From contig NZ_CP039432.1 in assembly GCF_005484805.1 (NCBI RefSeq), positions 3,162,001 to 3,226,000 on the forward strand: a stretch of 64,000 nt of DNA, given 5' to 3'. Made by a program: the position numbers and the translations under genes. The notes below the pieces were generated by a model, which had not been told where the DNA came from, made no database searches, and saw only the letters and a list, made by a program, of their open reading frames with translations. This document shows positions 25,279 to 33,220 of the stretch, piece by piece. Numbering within the stretch: position 1 is the first letter of the stretch; each line of letters begins with the position of its first letter. This DNA is from Rhodococcus sp. SGAir0479. GTDB lineage: Bacteria; Actinomycetota; Actinomycetes; Mycobacteriales; Mycobacteriaceae.

Positions 25279-26190
25279 TCAGTCGGTGGCCTTCTTCGGC
25301 GCAGCCTTCTTGACGGGAGCCGCCTTCTTGGCCGCCGCGGCAGCCGGATTCGGCGGGGTGGCCGGGGTGGCCTTGGTCGACGCGGGCTTGGGCGGAGCAG
25401 CCTTCTTCGCGACCGGTGCATCCTTCTTGGGAGCCGTGGGCTCGGCAGTCACCTTGGGAGCCGCCGGCTCCGCGCTCGCCTTGGGAGCCGCCGCCTCGAC
25501 GCGCTCGGCGGCCGCCTCGGTCGTGGCCTCCGCGCGCTCGCCCACGGCCTCGACGCGCTCGGCCACCGAGTCTCCGGTCTCGGCCAGGCGCTCGACCACG
25601 GTGTCGGTCGTCTCCGACAGCACGACGGCTGCCCCGTCGGCGACGTCACTGATGCGGCCGGCCGCCCGGCCGGCGAACTTCGCGGCCTGCTCACCGACGG
25701 CACGGGTCTGGCGCGCCACGGTGCCGAGCGCCTCCTCGGTGAGCTCGACGGCGTCGCCGAACACGGCCTCGGCCCGTCCCAGCTGCTCCTCGACGGCCGG
25801 CTGCTTGCGGAGCCGCTCCACCGCTTCCTCGCCGCGCTCGGCGAGCGCGACGTACAGATCGGACGCGACCTTGAGGTACGCCTCGGCGACCTTGCGCAGC
25901 TCGTCGGAGTTGAACCGCTCGCGCAGCTCGGCGAGTTCCTCCGGCAGCTCGGCCGGCAGCGCGGTCAGCCGCTCCCGCAGCTGCTCGACGCCCTCCGACA
26001 CCTCGGTGGGCAGGTTGGCCCAGCGCTCGCGGGCCTCGTCGATGCGGCCGGACACGTCGGTGTTGGCGTTCTCGGCGCGGGCCCGGACCTGGGACACGAC
26101 GTCGGCGACGGCCTGGACGACCAGGTCGCCGGTGCCGACGGCGGCAAAGAACGGCGTCTTCACGTTCTCGATGAACTTCGGATCAGTCAT
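25279..26190 (-). CDS. hbhA: Heparin-binding hemagglutinin-like protein
   Basis: 303 residues. The N-terminus (TDPKFIENVKTPFFAAVGTGDLVVQ) is a short hydrophobic helix like that of HbhA, followed by a long alpha-helical, coiled-coil region (about 30-225) rich in Glu/Arg/Ala, and a C-terminal tail of Lys/Ala/Pro repeats (KKAAP) that in mycobacteria binds heparan sulfate and is methylated. It is longer than M. tuberculosis HbhA (199 residues) because the coiled coil is extended. Role in adhesion is known for mycobacteria; in rhodococci a cell-envelope or lipid-body role is also discussed. The start overlaps the upstream HTH gene by 8 bases. Confidence 0.85.
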   Translation of the reverse strand: MTDPKFIENVKTPFFAAVGTGDLVVQAVADVVSQVRARAENANTDVSGRIDEARERWANLPTEVSEGVEQLRERLTALPAELPEELAELRERFNSDELRKVAEAYLKVASDLYVALAERGEEAVERLRKQPAVEEQLGRAEAVFGDAVELTEEALGTVARQTRAVGEQAAKFAGRAAGRISDVADGAAVVLSETTDTVVERLAETGDSVAERVEAVGERAEATTEAAAERVEAAAPKASAEPAAPKVTAEPTAPKKDAPVAKKAAPPKPASTKATPATPPNPAAAAAKKAAPVKKAAPKKATD

Positions 26191-26674
26191 TGTCGGAACT
26201 CCTGTCGAGTGGATCTGCGATCTCGTGCTCTTCTTCGTCCGCGGTAGCCGTACCCCCCGGGGACTGATCGGCCGTGTCGGACTGGGCGGACTTGTCGGCG
26301 TCGTTCTCCCGACAGAACGACTCGTAGATCTCGAGCAGCACCTGCTTCTGTCGCTCGGTGATGGCACCGTCGGCGAGCAGCGCGTCCCGAACCGGGCTGT
26401 GCGGGCGCTTCTCGAGAATCCCGGCCTGCATGTACAGAACCTCGGACGAGACCCGCAACCCCTTCGCGATCTGCGCGAGGACGTCGGCGGACGGCTTGCG
26501 CAGCCCGCGTTCGATCTGACTCAGGTAGGGATTGCTGACGCCGGCGAGTTGCGCGAGCTGGCGCAGAGACACCTGCGCCGCTTCGCGCTGCGAGCGGATG
26601 AAACCGCCGATGTCGTGGGCGGCACCCGCGACGACGCGCGCCGCACCACCCATGTCGTCGGGCTCGTCGACCAT
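26183..26674 (-). CDS. XRE-type HTH regulator (Rv0474-like)
   Basis: 163 residues. GGFIRSQREAAQVSLRQLAQLAGVSNPYLSQIERGLRKPS is a textbook XRE helix-turn-helix (about 24-80), followed by a helical region and an acidic, disordered tail. In M. tuberculosis the orthologue (Rv0474) is directly upstream of hbhA; as I recall it has been reported to be copper-responsive. AGGGAG is 5 bases before the ATG at 26674. Overlap with the hbhA start makes them one operon. Upstream palindromes (26719-26748) are likely its own operator. Confidence 0.85.
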   Translation of the reverse strand: MVDEPDDMGGAARVVAGAAHDIGGFIRSQREAAQVSLRQLAQLAGVSNPYLSQIERGLRKPSADVLAQIAKGLRVSSEVLYMQAGILEKRPHSPVRDALLADGAITERQKQVLLEIYESFCRENDADKSAQSDTADQSPGGTATADEEEHEIADPLDRSSDND

Positions 26675-26718
26675 CAGCACTCCCTGCTTCTGTACGCAGG
26701 ATCCACCGTAGGACAGGG

Positions 26719-26748
26719 TGCTAACTATTGCAAGCACTCTGCTAGCAG
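26719..26748. promoter_or_regulatory. Palindromic operator region of the HTH-hbhA operon
   Basis: Contains TGCTAAC (26719-26725), TTGCAA (26728-26733) and the perfect 10-base palindrome CTGCTAGCAG (26739-26748), 45-75 bases upstream of the ATG at 26674. The TGCTAAC word is shared with the ramB and, as TGCTAAT, with the aceA upstream region. Confidence 0.5.
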
Positions 26749-26759
26749 GCGTGGGTGGC

Positions 26760-28115
26760 TCACGCGAACAGCAGCTGCGAGAACGTGTAGATCGCCAGGC
26801 CCGCGAGCGCGCCGACGACGGTGCCGTTGATCCGGATGAACTGGAGATCGCGGCCCACCTGCAATTCGATCTTGCGGCTCGCCTCCTCCGCGTCCCACCG
26901 CTGCACGGTCTCGGTGATGACCGCGGTGATCTCGTCGGTGTAGTTCGAGGCGACGTAGCGCGTGCCCGCCAGCAGCCAGCCGTCCACCTTCGAGCGCAAC
27001 TCCGTGTCGTCGCGCAGCCGCACCCCCAACGTCGCGACGTTCTCGGCGATCTTGCGGCGCAGCGTGCTGTTCGGGTCGTCGACCGACTCCATGATCAGCC
27101 GCTTGGCCACCCGCCACGTGGCCGCGGCGAGGCCGGTGATCTCCTCGCGGCCCATGATCTCGGTCTTGATCGCCTCGGCCTTCGCGATGGTCGCGGGATC
27201 GTTCTGGAGATCGTCCGCGAAATCGACGAGGAACCGGTTGGCCGCCAGTCGCACCTCGTGCTCGGGGTTGGAGCGGACCTTCCACGTGAACTCCACGAGT
27301 TCGCGATAGATCTTCTCGCCCAGCATCGCGTCGACGAACTTCGGCGACCAGCTCGGCGAGTCCCGGCTGATGATCCGGTCGATCGTGTCCTGGCTGTTCA
27401 GCGCCCACTGGTGCGCGCGCTCGGCCAGCAGATCCAGCAGCGGCAACTGCCGATTCTCGCGCAGCAGTTCGGCCAGCACCTTGCCGATGGGCGGCCCCCA
27501 GTCCGGCTCGGCGATCCGCCGGACGATGGTGTTGTCGATGATCGCGGTGATGTCGTCGTCCTGCAGGACCTCGACCACCCCGCGCAGCAGCGTCGACGTC
27601 TCGGCTGCGACCCGTTGCGCGTGCACGGGCTCGGCCATCCACGTGCCCACCCGCAACGGGATCTGCGCGCTGCTCACCTTCGCCGACACCACCTCGGGCG
27701 CCAGGAAGTTGTCGCCGACGAAGCTGCTCAGGCTTTCGCCGAGCTGGTCCTTCTTGCGCTTGATGATCGCGGTGTGCGGGATCTTGATCCCGAGCGGGTG
27801 CCGGAACAGGGCGGTCACCGCGAACCAGTCGGCCAGTGCGCCCACCATGCCGGCTTCGGACGCGGCGCGCACGTACCCGACCCAGCCGCCGGCGCCGCGG
27901 GTCTCCTGCCATCGGCAGAAGAGGTAGACGACGGTCGCGACCACGAGGAACCCCGTCGCGACCGCCTTCATCTTCCGCAGTTCGCGACGTTTGGCGTCGT
28001 CGTCGAAGACGCCCGCGAAGGACGTCGGAGCGTCGGCCCGGGGCGACTGCGACCGGGACCGGCTCGTGGGCTGCGCGGACGGCTGTTCTGACTGCACGGG
28101 CTGCACACCCGACAT
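26760..28115 (-). CDS. DUF445 family membrane protein (Rv0473-like)
   Basis: 451 residues. Proline/serine/glutamine-rich start, one transmembrane helix (about 51-68), a long helical domain with GMVGALADWFAVTALFRHPLGIKIPHTAII (the DUF445 signature) and a C-terminal hydrophobic helix (about 432-450). Both ends anchored in the membrane, with the helical domain between. Function unknown. It is followed by the HTH-hbhA operon after 85 bases. Confidence 0.85.
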   Translation of the reverse strand: MSGVQPVQSEQPSAQPTSRSRSQSPRADAPTSFAGVFDDDAKRRELRKMKAVATGFLVVATVVYLFCRWQETRGAGGWVGYVRAASEAGMVGALADWFAVTALFRHPLGIKIPHTAIIKRKKDQLGESLSSFVGDNFLAPEVVSAKVSSAQIPLRVGTWMAEPVHAQRVAAETSTLLRGVVEVLQDDDITAIIDNTIVRRIAEPDWGPPIGKVLAELLRENRQLPLLDLLAERAHQWALNSQDTIDRIISRDSPSWSPKFVDAMLGEKIYRELVEFTWKVRSNPEHEVRLAANRFLVDFADDLQNDPATIAKAEAIKTEIMGREEITGLAAATWRVAKRLIMESVDDPNSTLRRKIAENVATLGVRLRDDTELRSKVDGWLLAGTRYVASNYTDEITAVITETVQRWDAEEASRKIELQVGRDLQFIRINGTVVGALAGLAIYTFSQLLFA

Positions 28116-28188
28116 TGTGCCGAAATCCGCGGTCGACGCGGTGGTACCGCGAGATAGACGTCACTTACGCCGGACTCGCCCACTAAGC

Positions 28189-28203
28189 TGATCTTCTGGA
28201 TCA
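28189..28203. promoter_or_regulatory. Small inverted repeat in the DUF445/TetR divergent region
   Basis: TGATC and GATCA flank a 5-base centre, 12 bases before the ATG of the TetR gene; a TAAGCT box (28184-28189) abuts it. A possible autoregulatory site. Confidence 0.35.
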
Positions 28204-28214
28204 ACCCCGAACGG

Positions 28215-28958
28215 ATGTGGCGAAACCCAGTGCCGAAGCAAAGCGCAGATCTGCAGCAGACAACCGAAGAGACGATCGCTCCCGCGGCGAAACCCGACGG
28301 CCGCAAGCGACGTTGGCGCGAACACAAGATCGCGCGCCGTGAGGAACTCGTCGACGGCACCATCGCGGCGATCCGGGCGCGGGGCCGCGACGTCGGCATG
28401 GACGACATCGCATCCGAGATCGGCGTCTCCAAGACCGTGCTGTACCGGTACTTCACCGACAAGAACGACCTGACGAGCGCGACCATGATGCGCTACGTGG
28501 AGACCATCCTGGCGCCGCGTATGTACGAGGCGATCGGCGAGGACCTCGACGAGTACGAGCTCACTCGGGTCGCGATCTCGGCGTACGTGGAGACGGTCGC
28601 CGCGGACCCCGAGGTCTACCTGTACGTGATGGCGAACAGTGCCGGCCCCAACCGCGACGTCGTCGCGGACTCCGAGCGCATGATCGCGGAGCTGCTCGCG
28701 ACGGTCCTCGGGGAACGCCTGCGCAGCATGGAGATGGACTCCGGCGGCTCGGTGCCGTGGGCGTACGGCGTGGTGGGCGCGGTGCAGCTGGCGACGCACT
28801 GGTGGATCTCCAACCAGTCGATGTCGACCGAGGACCTCATCGACTACCTGGTGATGATGACGTGGGGCGGCATCTCCGGCATCGCGGCCTCCAACGGTTC
28901 CCCGACGCGCTTCAAGGCGGTGCCGCACCCGCTGCGCGAGCAGGGCGCCGACGACTGA
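28215..28958 (+). CDS. TetR family transcriptional regulator (Rv0472c-like)
   Basis: 247 residues. GMDDIASEIGVSKTVLYRYFTDKNDL is the TetR helix-turn-helix (about 60-90 after a charged N-terminal extension). The ligand domain is helical with several aromatic residues (WWISNQSM). In M. tuberculosis the orthologue is the divergent neighbour of Rv0473, as here. A second start, GTG at 28230, is possible. Ligand unknown. Confidence 0.85.
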   Translation: MWRNPVPKQSADLQQTTEETIAPAAKPDGRKRRWREHKIARREELVDGTIAAIRARGRDVGMDDIASEIGVSKTVLYRYFTDKNDLTSATMMRYVETILAPRMYEAIGEDLDEYELTRVAISAYVETVAADPEVYLYVMANSAGPNRDVVADSERMIAELLATVLGERLRSMEMDSGGSVPWAYGVVGAVQLATHWWISNQSMSTEDLIDYLVMMTWGGISGIAASNGSPTRFKAVPHPLREQGADD

Positions 28959-28972
28959 TCACCTGGCACAGC

Positions 28973-29000
28973 TTGTGTGACCGCGAGTAACAAGTATTCT
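28973..29000 (+). promoter_or_regulatory. Leaderless promoter (TTGTGT, 16, TATTCT)
   Basis: TTGTGT (28973-28978) and TATTCT (28995-29000), spacer 16; the box ends 6 bases before the GTG at 29007. Confidence 0.65.
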
Positions 29001-29006
29001 GGCGGT

Positions 29007-29336
29007 GTGACCGAATTCACCGACGAGCCCGACGGCTACCGCGGGCCCGCACACATCACCGTCGAGGGGCACGCGCCCGTGATCGTCGACGTCGAGCTGT
29101 CCGGCAACTTCGAGCCCATCAGCGGGCGATTCGTGTGGCGGGGCCGCGTCCGCGAACTCACCCGCGCCCTGGGCGCCGAGACCGAGGTGACCGCGGGAAC
29201 GGAGCTGACGATCGCGACCCCCGAGGGGTCCGGTGTCGCGCGGGTCAGCGGACTGGACCTGTGGGGAAGTCACATGGTCGACGGCGTCACCCGCCCGCCC
29301 TTCCCGGTCATGGAGGACACCGAGGGACTGCTCTAG
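29007..29336 (+). CDS. DUF4873 family protein
   Basis: 109 residues from a GTG positioned by the leaderless promoter (an upstream in-frame GTG at 28977 lies inside that promoter). GPAHITVEGHAPVIVDVELSG and FEPISGRFVWRGRV match DUF4873, a small beta-rich domain that in some actinobacteria is fused to flavin monooxygenases. Stand-alone here; function unknown. Confidence 0.7.
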   Translation: MTEFTDEPDGYRGPAHITVEGHAPVIVDVELSGNFEPISGRFVWRGRVRELTRALGAETEVTAGTELTIATPEGSGVARVSGLDLWGSHMVDGVTRPPFPVMEDTEGLL

Positions 29337-29414
29337 TGTGATGTGATCTGCGGCACGTGACGCAGCGTGTCCGTGCTCCCAGTCCGTCGTCACTCCCGCA
29401 CCCGGAGGTCTTCG

Positions 29415-30791
29415 TTGGCCGACAAGGTCCCCACGTCCCGTCTCGTGCGGGGCTCGAAACTCGGCCAGGTCGCGGCCGGCCGGGCAATCCGCACCGCCGG
29501 CACCAGGGTGTCGATGATCGGTCGGTCGGAGGAGGTGCGCGCCCGGCTGGCGGAGAAGTCCTCGATCGCCGCGGCCGAGCAGTTGGTCACCGTCCTCGGC
29601 AGCATGAAGGGCGTGGCGATGAAGCTCGGCCAGATGCTGTCGATCCTCGATCTCGACCTGGTTCCCGAGGAACACCGCGCGGACTTCCAACGCAAACTGG
29701 CCGCGCTCCGGGACCAGGCTCCGACGACGTCGTTCGAGTCGATGCGGGCAGTGATCGAGTCGGACTACGGGCGTCCGATCGCGGAGGTGTTCGCGGATTT
29801 CGATCCCGAACCGGTCGCGGCCGCGTCGATCGGTCAGGTGTACCGGGCAAGGCTGCACGACGGCCGGGAAGTCGCCGTCAAGGTGCAGTATCCCGGCATC
29901 GACGCGGCGATCCGCGCCGACCTGAAGAACCTCACGATGTTCCTCAAGATCTGGAAGTCGACGGTGCCGACCCTGTCGACCCCGGCGCTCCTCAACGAGC
30001 TGCGCCTGAATTTCGAGGGCGAACTCGACTACGAGCGCGAGGCCCGCACGCAGCACGAGATCGCGCGCCTGTACGCCGGCCACCCGTTCATCGCGATCCC
30101 CGACAGCATGCCGGAGCTGAGCACGCGGCGGGTGTTGGTGAGCGAGTTCTTCGGCGGCACCGGTTTCGCCGGGATTCGCGCGCTCCCCCAGGCCGAGCGG
30201 AACCGCGTCGGCGAGATCATCTTCCGCTTCTACATCGGGTCGCTGTACCGCCACCACGAGTTCTGCGGCGATCCGCATCCCGGGAACGTCTTGCTGGGCG
30301 CCGACGGCCGGGTCGGGTTCGTCGACTTCGGCTTGTTCAATCGCATGGATCCCGTGCACGTCGAGTTCGAGAAGCGGTGTCTGCGCGCGGCCACCGAGGG
30401 ACGCCGGGACGACCTGTACGCGCTCATGGTCGAGCGCGGGGTCATCGCGCCCGGCGCCGACGTCACGCCCGACGAGTGCTTCGAGTACGTGTGCGCCGCG
30501 GCCGAGTGGAACCTGGTGGACGAGGAGATCGCGATCACGCCCGAGATGGCGAGCACCGGTTTCCTGCTGGCGATCGATCCGCGCGCCTCGGAGTTCTCCG
30601 GAATGAAGAGCCAGAACCTGCCGCCCGAGCATCTCTTCTCGCGCCGCGCGGACTTCCTCACTTTCGGCGTCCTGGGACAGCTGGACGCGAGCGCCAACTG
30701 GCACCGGATCGGCCGCGAATGGGTGTACGACGCGGCGCCCGCGACGGAGCTCGGCGCCGCCGAGGAGAAGTGGCGGTCCGGTCGCAGCTGA
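29415..30791 (+). CDS. ABC1/AarF (UbiB-type) atypical kinase
   Basis: 458 residues. Motifs in order: the KxGQ motif in MKLGQMLS, the alanine-rich loop AAASIGQVYRA that replaces the glycine-rich loop, VAVKVQYPG with the ATP-binding lysine, CGDPHPGNVLL and VDFGLF for the catalytic and metal residues. Members support quinone and lipid metabolism. I chose the TTG at 29415 because GGAGG is 6 bases upstream; a GTG 16 codons earlier has none. Followed by a hairpin and then ppk2. Confidence 0.85.
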   Translation: MADKVPTSRLVRGSKLGQVAAGRAIRTAGTRVSMIGRSEEVRARLAEKSSIAAAEQLVTVLGSMKGVAMKLGQMLSILDLDLVPEEHRADFQRKLAALRDQAPTTSFESMRAVIESDYGRPIAEVFADFDPEPVAAASIGQVYRARLHDGREVAVKVQYPGIDAAIRADLKNLTMFLKIWKSTVPTLSTPALLNELRLNFEGELDYEREARTQHEIARLYAGHPFIAIPDSMPELSTRRVLVSEFFGGTGFAGIRALPQAERNRVGEIIFRFYIGSLYRHHEFCGDPHPGNVLLGADGRVGFVDFGLFNRMDPVHVEFEKRCLRAATEGRRDDLYALMVERGVIAPGADVTPDECFEYVCAAAEWNLVDEEIAITPEMASTGFLLAIDPRASEFSGMKSQNLPPEHLFSRRADFLTFGVLGQLDASANWHRIGREWVYDAAPATELGAAEEKWRSGRS

Positions 30792-30793
30792 GG

Positions 30794-30818
30794 CGTCCGG
30801 CCGGGCGATGCCCGGACG
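30794..30818 (+). terminator. Hairpin after the ABC1 kinase
   Basis: Arms cgtccgg (30794-30800) and ccggacg (30812-30818), with an alternative inner ccgggc/gcccgg stem. No T-run; a weak terminator. Confidence 0.4.
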
Positions 30819-30848
30819 AACGTACTGCGTTGTGGCACAGTTCTGTCC

Positions 30849-31709
30849 ATGGCTGCGGACGCGAACGACCTGTGGACCACCCCCGCCGTCGAGGCCCTGC
30901 GGGCGGGTCCGCACACCAAGGTGGCGGACATCGATCCGCGGGCCACGCCCGGGTTCGTGGGCAACAAGTCCGACGGCGAGCGCCTGCTCGAGGAACGAGG
31001 CGCGGTGCTGTCCGCGCTGCAGGAGAAGTTGTACGCCAACGGCCGGTCCGGAGATCAGCGCGCGGTCCTGCTGATCCTGCAGGGCATGGACACCGCCGGT
31101 AAGGGCGGAATGGTTCGGCACGTCATCGGACACGTGGATCCGCAGGGCGTCGATCACGCCGCGTTCGGGGTGCCGACCGAGGAGGAGAAGCGCCATCACT
31201 ACCTGTGGCGCATCAACAAGGCGCTGCCCCGCGGCGGGCAGCTCGGGGTGTTCGACCGCTCGCACTACGAGGACGTGCTGGTGGTGCGGGTGCACGACCT
31301 GGTGCCGCCGACCGTGTGGAGCGGCCGCTACGCCGAGATCAACCAGTTCGAGCGCGAACTGGTGGACAACGGGACGACGCTGGTGAAGGTCGCGATGTTC
31401 GTCTCCCTGGACGAGCAGAAGCGCCGACTGGCCGAGCGCCTCGACCGCCGCGACAAGTACTGGAAGTACAACCCCGGCGACGTCACCGAACGGGCGCTGT
31501 GGCCGCAGTACCAGGAGGCGTACCAAGCCATGCTGGACCGCACGTCGACCGACCACGCGCCGTGGTACGTCGTGCCGTGTGATCGCAAGTGGTACAGCCG
31601 GATCGCGGTGACCGAACTGTTGATCGACGCGCTCACCCGGCTCGATCTGGACTGGCCGCCCGCCGAGTTCGACATCGAGGTCGAGAAGCAGCGCCTGGCC
31701 CGCTCCTGA
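30849..31709 (+). CDS. Polyphosphate kinase 2 family phosphotransferase
   Basis: 286 residues. Walker A-like GMDTAGKGGMVRHV, the PPK2 GVDHAAFGVPTEEEKRHHYLWR region, Walker B FDRSHYEDVLV and the lid. Single-domain PPK2 enzymes use polyphosphate to phosphorylate nucleoside mono- or diphosphates. Class (AMP or ADP) is not safely read. The segment DKYWKYNPGDVTERALWPQY is typical of the actinobacterial branch. Confidence 0.9.
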   Translation: MAADANDLWTTPAVEALRAGPHTKVADIDPRATPGFVGNKSDGERLLEERGAVLSALQEKLYANGRSGDQRAVLLILQGMDTAGKGGMVRHVIGHVDPQGVDHAAFGVPTEEEKRHHYLWRINKALPRGGQLGVFDRSHYEDVLVVRVHDLVPPTVWSGRYAEINQFERELVDNGTTLVKVAMFVSLDEQKRRLAERLDRRDKYWKYNPGDVTERALWPQYQEAYQAMLDRTSTDHAPWYVVPCDRKWYSRIAVTELLIDALTRLDLDWPPAEFDIEVEKQRLARS

Positions 31710-31733
31710 ACCGGGCGCGACCGCCCCCGCCGA

Positions 31734-31955
31734 TCACAGCATGTGCGGGGTGCTGTGGTGCAGCTTGTGGTCGTGCCGGGTCACGCCGCCGAAGATCGCG
31801 GCGGACAGCGCGAACGCCGTGAACGCCGCCAGCCCGGCAACCAGCGCCCACCCGGCGAAACCGCCTCCGGCGGCCACCAGGAACAGGCCTGTCAGCGCGA
31901 TACCGACGAGTGCCAGCCCGTAGCCGGCCCATCCGGCGAAGTCGTTGATCGTCAT
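31734..31955 (-). CDS. Small two-helix membrane protein
   Basis: 73 residues: two transmembrane segments (about 10-32 and 34-56) and a histidine-rich C-terminus (THDHKLHHSTPHML type). Ribosome binding site GGGAG before the ATG. Unknown function; the histidines could bind metal. Convergent with ppk2. Confidence 0.6.
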   Translation of the reverse strand: MTINDFAGWAGYGLALVGIALTGLFLVAAGGGFAGWALVAGLAAFTAFALSAAIFGGVTRHDHKLHHSTPHML

Positions 31956-32052
31956 CTCCCGGCTCCCTCCTCGAAGGCGGCGTAGAGGTCCGTGACCCGA
32001 AACTACGCCGCGTCGAGGAGGGAGGGCAGAGACCGGAGATACCGGACGGATA

Positions 32053-33093
32053 TCAGAACGTGGCGGCGTCGATCACGAATCGGTAGCGCACGTCGCTGCC
32101 GACGACGCGGTCGTAGGCCTCGTTGATCCGATCGGCGGAGATCAGTTCGATCTCCGCGCCGATGCCGTGCTCGGCACAGAAGTCCAGCATCTCCTGGGTC
32201 TGCGGGATGCCGCCGACGAGCGATCCGGCCAGGCTGCGCCGATTCTTGAGCAGCGAGAAGCCCCGCACGGAGATCGGGTTCTCCGGCAGCCCCAGTTCGA
32301 CGAGCGTGCCGTCGAGCGCGAGCATCGACAGGTAGCGGTCCATGTCCAGGTTGACCGAGACGGTGTTGAGGATCAGGTCGAACCGGCCGCGCAGCGCCTT
32401 GAAGGTCTCCTTCTCGGCGGTCGCGTAGTAGTGGTCCGCCCCGAAGCGCAGGCCGTCGTCTTTCTTGCTCAGCGACTGGCTCAGCACGGTGACCTCGGCG
32501 CCCATCGCGTGCGCGATCTTGACGCCGACGTGTCCCAGGCCGCCCATCCCGACGATCGCGACCTTCTTGCCCGGGCCGGCGCCCCAGTGCGCGAGCGGCG
32601 AGTACAACGTGATGCCGGCGCACAGCAGCGGCGCCGCGACGTCGAGCTCGAGCCCGTCCGGGACCGACAGCACGAAGTCCTCGTCGACGACGATGTGTGT
32701 GGAATACCCGCCCGCGGTGCGCTTCCCGTCGCGGCCGACGGTGTTGTAGGTGTCGACGACACCGTTCTGGCAGTACTGCTCCTCGCCGGCTTCGCAGCTG
32801 GCGCACGTGCGGCACGAGTCGACGAAACAGCCGACCCCGACCCGGTCACCGACGGCGTGCTTGGTGACGTCGGACCCGACCTGCGCGACGATGCCGGTGA
32901 TCTCGTGTCCCGGCACCACCGGGTAGCTGGTGCCGCCCCACTCGTTGCGGGCGGTGTGGATGTCGGAGTGGCAGATGCCGGCGTACTTGATGTCGATGAG
33001 CACGTCGCGCGGTCCCACGTCGCGGCGTTCGATGGTGGTTTTTTCGAGGGGCCCGTCTGCGGAGTTCGCTGCATAGGCGGAGACGTCGATCAT
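32053..33093 (-). CDS. Zinc-dependent NAD(P) alcohol dehydrogenase (AdhC/CAD-like)
   Basis: 346 residues. Catalytic zinc ligands in GICHSD, GHE and LLCAG; structural zinc site of four cysteines in [17 protein letters not shown]; cofactor motif GMGGLGHVG. The pattern is that of the cinnamyl-alcohol dehydrogenase branch (mycobacterial AdhC), which prefers NADP and aldehydes. Monocistronic, start ATG at 33093. Confidence 0.9.
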   Translation of the reverse strand: MIDVSAYAANSADGPLEKTTIERRDVGPRDVLIDIKYAGICHSDIHTARNEWGGTSYPVVPGHEITGIVAQVGSDVTKHAVGDRVGVGCFVDSCRTCASCEAGEEQYCQNGVVDTYNTVGRDGKRTAGGYSTHIVVDEDFVLSVPDGLELDVAAPLLCAGITLYSPLAHWGAGPGKKVAIVGMGGLGHVGVKIAHAMGAEVTVLSQSLSKKDDGLRFGADHYYATAEKETFKALRGRFDLILNTVSVNLDMDRYLSMLALDGTLVELGLPENPISVRGFSLLKNRRSLAGSLVGGIPQTQEMLDFCAEHGIGAEIELISADRINEAYDRVVGSDVRYRFVIDAATF

Positions 33094-33157
33094 GTCTGTA
33101 TGCCTACTCCCCTTCCCGAAGTGAACGCAACGAACGACCGCTCACGTGCGAGGGGAC

Positions 33158-33206
33158 GCAGCACGCCGAGACCGGATCCGCAGACGATTCGGTCCCGGCG
33201 TGCTGC
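33158..33206 (-). terminator. Terminator hairpin after metE
   Basis: Arms 33158-33168 and 33196-33206 pair perfectly over 11 bases; four further pairs inside after one mismatch. It starts 15 bases beyond the metE stop. Confidence 0.65.
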
Positions 33207-33220
33207 ACAGGCCGGCGTGC

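Noticed and set aside
28959-31556. 865-codon open frame on the minus strand
   Set aside because: Antisense to the DUF4873, ABC1 kinase and PPK2 genes, which all have full motif sets; composition typical of a shadow frame.
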